NCBI GenBank assembly: GCA_036250195.1
Contig: JAVHZZ010000008.1
Location: 15,443,434-15,507,433, forward strand
Direction: 5' to 3'
Length of the DNA stretch: 64,000 nt
From: Mixophyes australis
Taxonomy: Eukaryota; Chordata; Amphibia; Anura; Limnodynastidae
Shown here in pieces: positions 35,020-47,186 of this stretch (its first letter is position 1; each line of letters starts with the position of its first letter). A program made the position numbers and the translations under genes. The notes beneath the pieces are model-generated. The model saw only the letters and a list, made by a program, of their open reading frames with translations. It had not been told where the DNA came from and made no database searches.

Positions 35020-35188
35020 CTTTTTGGATAAAACACAGAGGAAGATGAAGATGAACATTCCCTGGAAGGCATTGGAGATAGTGAAGAGGTATGCGGTGAC
35101 CACTGAACCATTGACAACATGAAGGACCCCAAACATCCAGGTTGCCCCCAGGAGAAAGAGGAGGGCTAGTGCCCCCCGTGCACAGGAC
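35020..35188 (-). CDS. ADGRL4: ADGRL4 exon g: TM6 and TM7
   Basis: One base completes the split Arg, followed by 56 codons. TM6 is [20 protein letters not shown], the extracellular loop 3 region is HVVNGSVV, and TM7 is [20 protein letters not shown], ending CVLSKK. The TM6 pattern L-L-F-L-L-G-x-T-W and the TM7 pattern S-N-A-F-Q-G-M-F are hallmarks of adhesion GPCRs. The acceptor is CCCTATGCAG and the donor AAG|GTAAGA, phase 0. Reading past the donor would give only VRKA and a stop, so an unspliced transcript would still code through TM7, with a four-residue tail; the conserved tail is found in the exon at 30415-30477. Confidence 0.95.
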
Positions 35189-35818
35189 CTGCATAGGGAC
35201 ATAATGTTTTACGACTAGTGCACGTACATGAACAAAACTACAGCCTACACACAGCAACAAACAGCAACAGTCACTAAATAGTTGACATTCCCAGTGATGC
35301 TACATTACCGGCCTACAGGTTTGTATATTTTACAACAAAAGAGTTCCGTAAATATGGTTTACCCAGGTGACTGCCAGCGCCATATGACCTCAATTTAAAA
35401 CTACTGTGAACAATTCCCTGAAGTTAAAGTCTGCTTATAATTACATGAAGCCTAAGAAAGCTGAAATAATAGCCTCCCTCCTCATCTGCCAGGTTATGAC
35501 TTTTTATATATGGAATAAACATGCAATTACCAGAGAATACATATATATTGTTTTGAAATTGTTTAAAAATGTAAATCTGCTCTATAATGTGTTTTGTAGT
35601 AGGGTTTATTCTTCAATTTTATTTATTTTGCCGTAAAAAGTATACACCACGCTGAGGAGATGGATCACAGATGCAGTAAGAGATGCTGGCGGGGAAAATT
35701 AGGGAATATTTTTCTTTAGAAGTAGAAAAGCTGAATATAATCCGACAGCTCCTCCTAAAATATGACTGTGCCTAACGTGAGACCAGTGAGATCCTTATAA
35801 GTAATAATAGTGACTATC

Positions 35819-35822
35819 ATTA

Positions 35823-35859
<37 letters not shown>

Positions 35860-35882
35860 GTAATAATTATAATAGTAATTTT

Positions 35883-35921
<39 letters not shown>

Positions 35922-35960
35922 TGTTATTATTATCATGAATTTTTATTATTTTATTATTAT
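35819..35960. repeat. ATT then AAT trinucleotide tracts (inverted pair)
   Basis: (ATT) of about 11 units at 35823-35856 and (AAT) of about 12 units at 35884-35921, then more ATT. The two main blocks are complementary. Confidence 0.9.
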
Positions 35961-36179
35961 TATTAGTGGCAATATCAAGGTTGTGAACACTTAAATATAT
36001 TTTACTGACAATGTTCAGGGGCACGGCTGCTGTATAGGACAGTGCAGCTATAGCGGCCACTTAGTTAGCGCAGGGGGGGGGGGGTTCTGGAGACTCAGAA
36101 ACCCCCCCTGCGTGCGCCACTGATGTTATATTTAAACAAATACAACTAGCAATTCTTACTTACGCATAACAACACCATG

Positions 36180-36498
36180 GGCCTGATTCATTAAGGAAAG
36201 TAAGGCAAAAAAAAATGAGTAAGTTTTCTCCTGGACAAAACCATGTTACAATGCAAGGGGTGCATATTAGTTTATTATTTTGCACATAAGATAAATACTG
36301 GCTGTTTTGTCATGTAGCACACAAATACTTGATAGCTTTATGTTTACACTGAAATTTAAAGTTGATCTAGGACATGCCCTACACCAACTATAAATCTGTC
36401 CCCGCATTTTAAGTTTACTTCTTTCTCCAATGCAACATGGTTTTGCACAGGTGCAAAGTTACTTGTTTTTTTTTGCTTTACTTTCCTTAATGAATCAG
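36180..36498. mobile_element. MITE-C, about 320 bp
   Basis: Termini GGCCTGATTCATTAAGGAAA and TTTCCTTAATGAATCAG are inverted. The interior has ACCATGTTACAATGCAAGGG and, inverted, CCAATGCAACATGG. Other copies: 57898-58222, 59888-60157 and one interrupted at about 23.0-23.4 kb. Confidence 0.85.
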
Positions 36499-36978
36499 TG
36501 GACATGCAACTAAAACTGCACTTGATGGAAAACTAGGGATAATTGAGCAAAGTAAAACAGGGAGAACATGTGGCATTTTTGGGGTTTACAAATAACCCTT
36601 AGCATTATCTATTAGCTCTAATGAAACGCTGCCCCACTTACCAAATTATCATTATATATTTCCCAAGCAGTAGATTTTGAAAAAAAACCAAAACAAAACA
36701 TTTATCTGATTTAGCATTAGCCTTGTTTTTATCTCAGCAATATCTTCTCTTAAAAATATATAGTGGCGTATTATAAAAAGAAAAAAAATGTGCTTTCAAT
36801 TTTAGACTGTACCAGTGAAATGCTGTTTATAATCTGATTTATTGCTATGGGTAATAGCACAGTAACCTGCTCACAAGTTTTCTAGATGTGTCCTATAGAA
36901 ATAGTTTGTAGAATAAGTCCTATTTCAGCATAACGTCCCTTTAACCATTAAATAAGTAGACTTAAAAATGTCACGTAC

Positions 36979-37070
36979 CTTATGTTTTCATAGCAACTAA
37001 CTTCTGGCTTCAACAAAGCAGTATGTCGGAAAACTTTGTATATGATCACTCCAAATGCCATTAAGTTAAC
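36979..37070 (-). CDS. ADGRL4: ADGRL4 exon f: end of TM5 and intracellular loop 3
   Basis: This 92-bp exon encodes 30 codons plus two bases: [14 protein letters not shown] completes TM5, and [16 protein letters not shown] forms the third intracellular loop. The acceptor is AATGTTTCAG and the donor ATAAG|GTACGT; the split codon AG|G gives Arg with the next exon, producing the joined sequence [15 protein letters not shown], the family motif at the start of TM6. It lies 8.3 kb downstream of exon e, across the intron that carries the Tc1 relic. Compared with remembered human ELTD1, Leu replaces Gly in HTAGLK and Tyr replaces Phe in CFENI. Confidence 0.95.
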
Positions 37071-37379
37071 CTGAAACATTAATAAGAGGAGTCACTGTGC
37101 ATTCATGTATATTACAAGTCAACTCAACAGTAGGTTTACCACCTGGCCAGTAGCTTGCTGGCATGGACTGGGGGCAGCTTTTCTTATAATACACAAGTGT
37201 GCAAATGGACTTTTTATACTACCCCGAACTGACTGCATTGATCTATATACTTAGACTATACTTAACATAATAGATCCATTTTAGTTCATCGCTATCGAAG
37301 TGTCACTAGGTAGCTTCCTTGTACAATCACTTTGCCAGCTCCTCATTGTAATTTTATAATTACATATGTTTTCGTTTTT

Positions 37380-37775
37380 TTTAGTCCTTAACCCGATCGT
37401 CTTCACAGTGTTATATTGTGTCCCCTCTCATTTGTCTTGTCTAAACCCTGGGTTCCCGTCTCTGCTGCCCATCCCTAACTACACATCGCTGTAGGCACTC
37501 GACTGTGCCCTAAATCCCCGCCCAATACACTAGCCACATGTCTTTTACACAGATCATTCCAAAGCCTTGCCAGTTATGTCATACAGCAACTACACTAAAC
37601 AATTTAGTTTCCAACTGTCAATCCTTCAAATGATCCCTCAAAACTTACCCCTTCATGCTTGCCTACCCAAACCCTAAACTCTCACTTCCACTCTCTCTGC
37701 CTCATCCATTCTCCACATTCACTCTTGCGTCATTTGCACCTAGTGTCTCTTGTAACCCCCTTCCTCTAGAATGTA
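37380..37775 (+). mobile_element. L2/CR1-like LINE 3' part, left of the Tc1 insertion
   Basis: Resembles the LINE segment at 18.7 kb (CCCTCAAAACTTACCCCTTC, TAGAATGTA). It is interrupted by the Tc1 relic after TAGAATGTA. Confidence 0.65.
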
Positions 37776-39081
37776 CAGTCATGGTCAGTGATTCTCTCAT
37801 TAACAGAGGTGAGAGTGTTGAAGAGGACAAGGCTGGAGATCACTCTGTCATACTGATTGAGTTAGAATAACAGACTGGAAGCTTTAAAAGGAGGGTGGTG
37901 CTTGAAATCATTGTTCTTCCACTGTTAACTATGGTTATCTGCAAGGAAACATGTGCAGTCATCATTGCTTTGCACAAAAAGGGCTTCACAGGCAAGGATA
38001 TTACTGCTAGTAAGATTGCACCTAATTCAACCATTTATCGGATCATCAAGAACTTCAAGGAGAGAGATTCAATAGTTGTGAAGAAGGCTCCAGGGTGCCC
38101 AAGAATGTCCAACAAGCGCCAGGACCGTCTCCTAAAGTTAGTTCAGCTGAGGGATTGTGGCACATCAGTGCAGAGCTTGCTCAGGAATAGCAGCAGTCAG
38201 GTGTCAGTGAGGTGAAGACTTTTGGAGGATGGCCTGGTGTCAAAAAGGCCAGGAAAGAAGCCACTTCTCTCTAGGAAAAACATCATTGACAGATTGATAT
38301 TCTGCAAAAGGTACAGGGATTGGACTGCTGAGAACTGGGGTAAAGTAATTTTCTCTAATGAATTTCCTTTCCGATTGGGGCATCTGGAAAAACGCTTGTC
38401 CGGAGAAGGAAAGGCGATGGCTACCATCAGTCCTGTGTCATGTCAACAGTAAAGCATCCTGAAACCATTCATGTGTGGGGTTGCTTCTCAGCCAAAGGAG
38501 TGGGCTCACTCACAATTTTGCCTAAGAACACAGCCATGAATAAAGAGTAGTACCAAAACATCCTCCAAGAGAAACTTCAACCAAACATCCAAGAACATTT
38601 TGGTGATGAATAATGCCTTTTCCAGCATGATGGAGTATCTTGCCATAAGGAAAATGTGATAACTAAGTGGCTCGGGGTTGAAAACATCGAAATTTTGGGT
38701 CCATGGCCAGGAAACTCCCCAAACATTAATCCCATTGAGAACTTGTGGTCAATCCTCAAGAGGCGGATGGACAAACAAAAACCCACAAATTCTGACAAAC
38801 TCCAAGCATTGATTAGGCAAGAATGGGCGGCCATCAGTCAGTATGTGGCCCAGAAGTTGATTGACAGCATGCCAGGGCAAATTGCAGAGGTCTTCAAAAA
38901 GAAGGGTCAACATTGAAAATATTGACTCTTTGCATAAACTTAATGTAATTGTCAATAAAAGTCTGTAATTTTACTTCAATATACCATAGCAACATCTGAC
39001 AAAAAAGTCTAAAAACACTGAAGCAGCAAACTTTGTGAAAACCAATACTTGTGTCATTCTCAAAACTTTTGGCCATGACTG
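37776..39081 (+). mobile_element. Tc1/mariner element, 1,306 bp, dead transposase
   Basis: Terminal CAGTCATGG and CCATGACTG are flanked by TA. Inside, a Tc1-type transposase can be followed: helix-turn-helix region (IIALHKKGFTGKDITASKIA..TIYRIIKNF), an RPRS-like patch (GCPRMSNKRQDR), catalytic regions VIFSNEFPF, FQHDGVSCHK, NSPNINPIENLWSILKRR, ending VFKKKGQH. The DD34E triad reads N-D-E: the first Asp is replaced by Asn. There is an in-frame TGA after VSVR, TAG in NKE-YQN, TAA in GDE-CLF and a frameshift after the FRLG region. It cannot encode an active enzyme. Confidence 0.95.
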
Positions 39082-39400
39082 TAAGCTCTCATTGCTCAGG
39101 TCCTCTCCTTCTATATCACATATCAATCTCCCTCGTGTGACCTTGTGATCAAGTCTTAACCTTAATCCTCCACTACCAGCTGCTATTATTGCTAGCTCAT
39201 TACCATCCATGGAGGTCTTATTATATTTAATTATATTCATGTCACTGTTATTATCTGTATCTTTCATTATATTTATTGTTCCCGTGTTTGTCATATCTCT
39301 CAGATGAATGTTCGACGTTACAGAATCTGAGACACCTTATAAATGACCAATGATGATGATGAGGATGGTAATGATGATGCTGATGATGAGGATGATAATG
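39082..39400 (+). mobile_element. LINE tail, right of the Tc1 insertion
   Basis: Continues TAAGCTCTCATTGCTCAGGT and ends GAATCTGAGACACCTTATAA with GATGATGATGAGGATG, a tail of the same design as the SINE tails in this window. Confidence 0.7.
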
Positions 39401-39465
39401 CTTTCTCCCCAGAAACATCATTTTCTTCAGGGAAATATCCACATAAACAGTAAATTTAACATTTA

Positions 39466-39675
39466 GGGGGGTATTCAATTGTTAGCGAGAACCTTTAAAA
39501 TCCCGCGCTCGAAAAATATTACCGTTAATACGGTAATATTGCGCGTAAATACCATTGATACAGTAATTTACTTGCTGGATTTCAGCTCGCAGCTCAGGGA
39601 GATATTACCGTATTAACGGTAATATTTTTCGAGCGCGGGATTTTAGCGGTTCTGGCTAACAATTGAATACCCCCC
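39466..39675. mobile_element. MITE-B: 210-bp palindrome with TTA target duplication
   Basis: Begins GGGGGGTATTCAATTGTTAG and ends with the complement, CTAACAATTGAATACCCCCC. Long internal arms (CGCGCTCGAAAAATATTACC and its complement). TTA flanks at 39463-39465 and 39676-39678. Confidence 0.9.
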
Positions 39676-41126
39676 TTACTGTTTTTCGACGACCAAAGGG
39701 AAAAAGACATAGGTGGTGTGCAAGGCAAGAACCAACTCTTCAGGACTACAGCGTCTAATGAATCTTGCCTAAGCATCCTCTTTATTATAACGTTAAAAAA
39801 TGTTCAGAATATACAACACAATGGCTTGTCACAACTATCTCTCCACAGAGTCATACTGATATATATTTTAAAGAAGCTTAGAAATCAGGAACAAACCAAG
39901 CACTACATTTGTTTTGATGTTTTACTTCCTAAACTTCTGCAGTTCCTGCAGGTAATTTCTCAGAGGAACTCTGTTTCATCCACTCCTGCTTACTAGTACG
40001 TCGGAAAACACCAGTTGTTAGATTACTCATATAATGACAGAAGCGACATCGCTGTCCTCGGGTGACTGTTTTAACAGCACGGTACATCAGAGGAACTCAC
40101 AATATATCATAGATTTCACCCGACCCCTTCATTGTATTGTGTAACAACAATAGAACACATTTTGACAACATATATCCATTCATTAGATGGACGGCGACAA
40201 TCTTATCACAAACCGCAACGTCCTTCGCTTTAGGTGTTGCCATGGCAGAATCCTCCTGTCTGTGTAATTATTTGTGTAGCAGGTTTTCCTGACCATATCT
40301 TCACAATCCCCTGATATCAGAGAGGTCATTTTCGGAGGTCGTTTTGTTTTTTTGTTAAACTGAATGTCCACTGATTGAATCACATGCACAGAGATCTTGC
40401 AACAATTAGCGTATGGCAAATATATATTTTTATGTACCTAGATGTTTTCTTAATCCCAAGGTTTATTAATAGTGCACGACAAGAGCCAGAGAAGTGTTAA
40501 TAATACACTAAATATTCATATTTACATGAAATTAGCACCTAGTGGCAGAAAAATGTTCATTACTGGAATAGTGAAAATTGAAACATGACAATAAGTTCCG
40601 TACAGTGTTCTGTGTAAATGCAACATATTTAACATACTTATTCCTGGCTAGATGGATTCTTCTATTAGCAAAATACCCCAATGTATTAATCACATGTGAA
40701 TGTTTAGTTAAGCGGCTAAAGAACTTTAAATAAAGACACCTTCATTTAAATTATTTTTCCCATTTCCAATCAGTTTAATACCAGAAAAGTGGACAAAGAT
40801 TTAATTCTACCACATACACCTGCTTGCAGATGAATAAGTTGAATAGAGGCATTTTGACATAGACTGAGTGCACCAAGTGGTGTCTGTGCAAAATCCAAAG
40901 AGATACAGACCAAGTAGAAGGGAGCATATGTGTTTGAGAAAACCATTATGTCTGCGAGTGCTCAGGGCAGGTGCAAACAGTACGTCATGATTATAACAGT
41001 CCCCAACATTAGCAAACCGCTTGTGTGCAATTTTTCGAATGCTGACTGGGTATTTCTTCATCGCTCAGGCATATATTATGCATTTGTGTGCAAATTTAAG
41101 CACCATTATTTATTTTCATACACTAA

Positions 41127-41322
41127 GGGGAAAATGAATCAAGCCGCCAGTTTCCGGTGGATTTGAAAAGTGGAGATGTTGCCTATAGCAACCGATCAGA
41201 TTCTAACTATCATTTATTTAGTACATTCTACAAAGTGATAGCTAGAATCTGATTGGCTGCTTTAGGCAACATCTCCAATTTTCATACCCTCCGTAAACTC
41301 TCAGCTTGATAAATTTACCCCC
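41127..41322. mobile_element. Palindromic MITE-A
   Basis: GGGGAAAATGAATCAAGC..GCTTGATAAATTTACCCCC with the standard core, closest to the 20.97-kb and 62.9-kb copies. Confidence 0.85.
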
Positions 41323-42669
41323 TAGTTTGGGAGTTGGGAGTTGATTTTGCAATATTAGAGATATTAGCAGGTTTATTGAAACGTATTAGCAAATGTGTTT
41401 GTTGCAAATAAAATAAATGGTTAAAAATATGTGGCGCAAATGGGACGTAAGTGCACGTGGCTTATGCATGGTATACGCTAGGCGCATATGCTACTGTTGC
41501 CAATCGCATGCATCTTAAGATAGTTGCCACTCCGCATATGGATGCAATTACTGCTTTTTTAATGAACGCAAATTGCACCGGCGAATTTCGGCGCAACTCA
41601 GCCTGAGAATCCAAATGGCTGCATATTGCCCAATTCAGGTACCGGCGCAGAGTTGTACCAAGCCACTCTGCTGCCTGAGGTGGCTACTGAAATTGCGGCC
41701 ATTTGTCCACTATACCATAAATATATATGTATGTAAGAACACTCCATTCTATCATTTTGCTGCCCTAATTCTGCCTGCCTAAGACGTTCACCTCCCAAGC
41801 ACAGCTACACACTTACATATGGCCATATGGAACAATGATACAATGCCATCGGCAGCTCAGAGACATTGTATTGATGGCAGATAATGTTAGTACATGAGGG
41901 AAAGGAGTGCGTTTCAAGGACCAATAGTAGATCTAGGGACCAACCCAACCTGTGCTGGTAAGGCTGGGAAGGTGTGGTAAGCATGTGGGAGGGATAAGTT
42001 TAGTGTAAGTACGTGGACTCCATTACCGCCTGGCCCTATTGTAAATTCATGACAGCCTTAAAAAAAGAGATTACTTAAGGTGACCTGTAGGGATTACGTT
42101 AGACAACATGTCATGGAGTAAACATATTTTATACAACAAACAAAGTCTACATGTCAAACTGATTGAAGGATCCTTTCAGCCAAGTCAAAATTAAGGCAAT
42201 GAAACGTAAGGTGAAAACTTCTCAGTGTGTGTGTATAGGTCTATGTTTTTAAGCACTGACATCAGAGAACATATATTAGGCAACATTTAGCGCAAGTTGA
42301 CTGCTCAATTGTGGGTCTCTTGTAGAGTTGGATGCAATTACTGTCTAAGATCCAGACTTAAATTGAGTCCAAATAAAGTGACATATCCAATGTAGAATGT
42401 TTAGTCGGTCGCATCTCAGTAGATCGTTGTCATTATCAGCTTGTATCTTACACCAGGGGTAGAGCACCCGCGACATATATATTTCCTGATAGGCTTATCT
42501 GCGTCTAGGTCTACATAGGTCACATTTACTAGAACACACCTTCATTGTGCTTGACCTACGCTTGCACTCCCCTCGCCACCCCCTATCCACCTCTATAAGC
42601 GTAAGGAGTCATATACGCAAGATGCAACTGACTGTGGACACAGACTCAAGTGTAAGTCTTGTTTGCAGA

Positions 42670-42985
42670 CATGTGCCAGCAAAAGCAGGATTTGTAGAGG
42701 GGAATTTCCACACCACGCCGCCAGTGGGCGTGACCAGCATGCATGGGAGCATGGCTATAATATTAGACAGTGCTTGGCTACTCTCCAACTCTTCCTATCC
42801 CTATAATATACATGGGCAATGCTGCATGTACTACTGTTAGGTGCACGCAGCTCTCCCTTTTCAAGCAGAGCCGTGTGAAGCAGGGGCAGGGTCCAGCCAC
42901 CTCAATTATATGGTGCCCCAGGGTTGGAGGGGTGTTTCCAGGCACTAGGAAACCCCCCCTCGGTTTGCCTATGTGCGCCGCAGTG
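42670..42985. mobile_element. Dispersed non-autonomous element, second copy, inverted
   Basis: ATGTGCCAGCAAAAGCAGGA at the left, CTCGGTTTGCCTATGTGC at the right; shares TATACATGGGCAATGCTGCA with the 28.6-kb copy on the opposite strand. Confidence 0.7.
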
Positions 42986-44389
42986 AGATTTGCATTTTAC
43001 ACTATGAAAATGGACTTTTGTCGAACTCTACATGACACCCTGTGTGTCTACAACCTGAAGTTGTGACTGTCTGCTATTCTCAAAAAGAAATTTGGCATCC
43101 TAGCCGATGTTCTTCTAACTCAAATGTGATAATTTTGCTACAATTTGGAGGACGAGTAAAAGGTTGGTTTGGTAATCCCATGATTTTTTGGATCATTCTC
43201 AATAAATACACTCTTATGTGAAACATTAGCTGTTAAGGATTAATGCAACACGTATACATTCCAGTTGATGCCTTGAAGTTTAAGTGTTGGAAGTTTTGAC
43301 TTCTTAGTTGTTTTGTTATATTTGCACCATGTGTGAATCCTTGCATTTGAAACAACTACAAATGAAATACTCTGAGCATGCAAAACGCCAGATCAATCTG
43401 GAACACGTTCCAATGCAAATAAAAAAAACTTTGTAAGATTATTGGGGGTGGGGGGAAAGGGGGATTAAGCTTGATGAGACTTCTGATAGTTCAGGAAAGT
43501 TTAAGGGTGAGTTTTTAAGCCAAATGCAACAACTTAGCAGACCTCACACTGTTATAGAGAAACAATATTTCTAGATGTTCCAGGTCTCCGAGTCAACGAG
43601 CGGCTGCTCCTGCGAAATAGCCAACTCCAGTCTGATGCTACAATTTGGGTTAAAAATAACTGTGATGATTACAGGGTAGATAAGGCTTCGTGAGATGTGA
43701 AGATGACTCATTTTAAGAGCTGTCCGATCACCAATAACAGAAGATACAACACAAAAAAAGTTGGCAATATCCGAGAATCAAAATGTTGACATAGTTTCGT
43801 CTTGAAACCTCCTGCTGAGTTTTTCTAAAATGCAGCTGACATTTATAACTTTACTATGCTTTTTGAAAATTCCAGCCACAATCTTATTGTCTAAATCTGT
43901 GTTTATAGAAAACAACAGCCTTTATTTTAACCATGAACTTGACAACATTGTATACGAGCTATAACTAATTCATGCACTTCAGTAATTAACAATCCCAGAA
44001 TTGATAGTTTAGTAACGCGACACAAATAGGATGATGTAGTTTTGGCCCTTGGTGAAAAATCTGAACAAGCAGCCACCTTACACCACCCTATCTTTTTTGG
44101 CACTTTTTTTTTTGCACTTGTCTAGCCCCCTAATGCCTATTCCTTCTTGTTACTTGACCCACTTTTATCTGCCCCCATTAGTATCTGACCCACTTGCCTA
44201 TACCCCATTCCTAAATGAACATCACTTGCCCCCATTGCCATTTGCATTCAACTTGCCTGCTGTTCTCTTGTATTCTACTCCTTTTGTATTCCCCCTTGTA
44301 TTCTACCCTTTTCTTGCTTGCTTAATGAGGGTTTCCAGAAGAGTCTGCCTCTGAAATCTACAGAGGTACAAGGTCAGTTGGGGGGAGGA

Positions 44390-44950
44390 ATCTTACTGTA
44401 ATGGGTGTGGATGGCAGTGTATTAATTTAAAGGTGAGAGTGGGCGATAATCATTTAATAGTGAGTGGGAAATATTAATGTATTGCTGTGGGGCAATTTAT
44501 TTGATGGTGGGGACTATTCCATTTAATATTGAGATCAAAGCAATGCTAGGGTAGTTTTAATTTAATATGGGACTGAGTTTAGGGAGAAGGAGTGATATTA
44601 ATTAATTGTGAATACCAGTTAGTTACTATTAGGACAAATTGGGGTAAATAGGTTTAATTATTAAATTGACGTACTAATTATCGAAAATTGGGGCTCTAGT
44701 AGGAATATTTATTAAATGTGAGTACCATTTATTTAATGTCAGGGCGTGTTGGGGGAGAAATAGTTCTATCTATTAATTCTGAATGCTATTAATTTAATTT
44801 TAGTGTTAATTGGGAGGAAATAGGTCTATTTATTAAATGTGAATGCTATTAATTTAATACCAGGCTTGTTTCAGGTAGGGAAGCCTAATTATGAAATGTA
44901 GGTGCTATTGATTTAACGTCTGGACTGGGCCAGCAGGACACAATTGAAAC
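44390..44950. repeat. Second copy of the TATTAAATGTGAA array
   Basis: Repeated GTCTATTTATTAAATGTGAA and TGCTATTAATTTAAT with GGGAGGAAATAGG between them, same order and orientation as at 13.9-14.25 kb, including the final CTATTGATTTAACG and CTGG. Confidence 0.7.
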
Positions 44951-45279
44951 AACGGCAACCATATCTGTTGTTATGCCACTGACATGCAGGGGTGCCAAGA
45001 GGTATTTCGGTCCCCGGTACAGCAACTTATTTGGGCCCCTTCAATAGCCGCAGCAGGGGCGTGGAAGGATGGAAGCCCCTCTCACCACATAAGCCAGGGC
45101 CCCCATACTTTGTACCTGCTCCCCTTAACCCTCTCGGCGCGACTGCTGACATGTATACTGTAATCTAATGCCACTGAAACTTGCACTCAACTAATCAAGG
45201 CATATATCTCTGAATGCAACAGCTTGCATTATATCTGAGCCCTTTGCGGCATGCCGCTAAACAATCATTAAGAATCTTA

Positions 45280-45423
<144 letters not shown>

Positions 45424-45540
45424 TCAAAATAAATAAAAATAATAACATAGATAAATTTTACTGTTAAGACTATATATAAATACATGCACACACACACATG
45501 TATGTATATATACACATACAGTATCTAATATATATATATA

Positions 45541-46240
45541 AGCCTAGTGGCGTGTGTTAGTCTGTGTGTGTGTGAAAAAAAAAACCCCAAGCTGCAGCGC
45601 CACCTGCTGGGCGGAGTTATACACTGACCTACTAAATTCTTAGTGTGTGTGGAAAAAAACAACTCAGAAAGGGCTGAAATTTGGTATATTAAGATGTTTT
45701 TAATTTGATAATTTAATTTGTTAATTGTTAAAAGTGTTTATAAAGATTTAAAAAATATATATATATATTTCTTGAAGGAGAAGTGACAGTTGGGAGTGGT
45801 TGGTGGTTGCCGGGGGTGACAGTGGGGAGTGGTTGGTAGTTGCCGGGGGTGACAGTGGGGAGTGGTTGGTGGTTGCCGGGGGTGACAGTTGGGAGTGGTT
45901 GGTGGTTGCCGGGGGTGACAGTGGGGAGTGGTTGGTGGTTGCCGGGGGTGACAGAGCGAGAGGAGTGTGATACTCAGGACCGCTAAGAGAGATCCCTGTG
46001 TCTGGATAGATATCTGGATAGATGTGGCGATAAAGATGAAGGATGAGGTGATGGAGAAAAATGATGAGGTGGTGACATGTGGACAAAACCACGTTAAAAA
46101 AGGGCGCTTGCGTCGGGAAGTAACGCTCTTCCCCTGAGGAGGCCTGGGCTATGTCCCAAATGCATGACAAGAACCTTTTTAACACCTTAAGTAGCTTGAT
46201 TTGACTAGAATGCATGAGTATCATGCACGGGTTAACTTGC
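45541..46240 (+). mobile_element. Left arm of large inverted repeat (Helitron-like?)
   Basis: Runs from AGCCTAGTGGCGTGTG through GCAGCGCCACCTGCTGGGCG, a 33-bp minisatellite (45780-45955) and GGGAAGTAACGCTCTTCCCC to TGCATGAGTATCATGCA. A TCTACTATATAAAAGCCTA start (seen in the other arm) and a hairpin near the far end are reminiscent of Helitrons; the class is uncertain. Confidence 0.75.
45780..45955. repeat. 33-bp minisatellite within the left arm
   Basis: Five units of GACAGT(T/G)GGGAGTGGTTGGT then GGTTGCCGGGGGT; the right arm has two to three. Confidence 0.9.
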
Positions 46241-46355
46241 ATATACATATATATATATATATACACATATATATATATATATCATCATCATCATCATCAT
46301 CATCATTTATTTATATAGCGCCACTAATTACGCAGCGCTGTACAGAGAACTCATT

Positions 46356-46392
<37 letters not shown>

Positions 46393-46400
46393 TATATGTG

Positions 46401-46440
<40 letters not shown>
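46241..46440. repeat. TA microsatellites in the inverted-repeat spacer
   Basis: Two TA tracts surround a SINE tail fragment. Confidence 0.9.
46281..46358 (-). mobile_element. SINE tail fragment at the centre of the inverted repeat
   Basis: Only the ATC repeat and ATATAGCGCCACTAATTACG..TGTACAGAGAACTCA remain. It sits in the spacer between the two arms of the large inverted repeat. Confidence 0.75.
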
Positions 46441-46441
<1 letters not shown>

Positions 46442-47130
46442 CAAGCTAATCCGTGCATGATACTCATGCATTCTAGTCAAATCAAGCTACTTAAGGTGTT
46501 TAAAAGGTTCTTGTCATGCATTTGGGCCATAGCCCAGGCCTCCTCAGGGGAAGAGCGTTACTTCCCGACGCAAGCACCCGTTTTTAACGTGGTTTTGTCC
46601 ACATGTCACCACCTCATCATTTTTCTCCATCACCTCATCCTTCATCTTTATCGCCACATCTATCCAGATGTCGATCCAGACACAGGGATCTCTCTCAGCG
46701 GTCCTGAATATCACACTCCTCTTGCTCCTTCACCCCCAGCAACCACCAACCACTCCCCACTGTCACCCCCGGCAACCACCAACCACTCCCAACTGTCACT
46801 TCTCCTTCAAGAAATATATATATATATTTTTTTTAAATCTTTACAAACACTTTTAACAATTAACAAATTAAATTAACAAATTAAAAACATCTTAGTATAC
46901 CAAATTTCAGCCCTTTCTGAGTTTTTTTTCCCACACACACTAAGAATTTAGTAGGTCAGTGTATAACTCCGCTCAGCAGGTGGCGCTGCAGCAAATTTCA
47001 GCCCTTTCTGAGTTTTTTTCCCCACACACACTAAAATTTAGTAGGTCAGTGTATAACTTCGCCCAGCAGGTGGCGCTGCAGCTTGGTTTTTTTTTTTCAC
47101 ACACAGACACACGCCACTAGGCTTTTATAT
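46441..47130 (-). mobile_element. Right arm of large inverted repeat
   Basis: Reverse complement of the left arm, with fewer minisatellite units but a duplicated CAGCCCTTTCTGAGTTTTTT..GGTGGCGCTGCAGC unit (46905-47085). The minus-strand start is TCTACTATATAAAAGCCTAG. Confidence 0.75.
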
Positions 47131-47186
47131 AGTAGATATATATATATATATATATATAATCACACACACACACACAATATACTTAC

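Larger units (their letters stand above)
35189..36978 (-). other. ADGRL4 intron between exons f and g
   Basis: A 1,790-bp intron with an ATT/AAT inverted microsatellite (35819-35960), a G-run of 12 in a short hAT-like terminus (about 36030-36125) and a MITE-C copy (36180-36498). The rest is AT-rich unique sequence. Confidence 0.8.

Noticed and set aside
34886..35260. 124-residue open frame over the TM6-TM7 exon in another frame
   Set aside because: A shadow of the real exon; it has no membrane pattern and ignores the splice sites.
46201..46440. Open frames rich in Ile-Tyr across TA tracts
   Set aside because: Translation of TA microsatellites.
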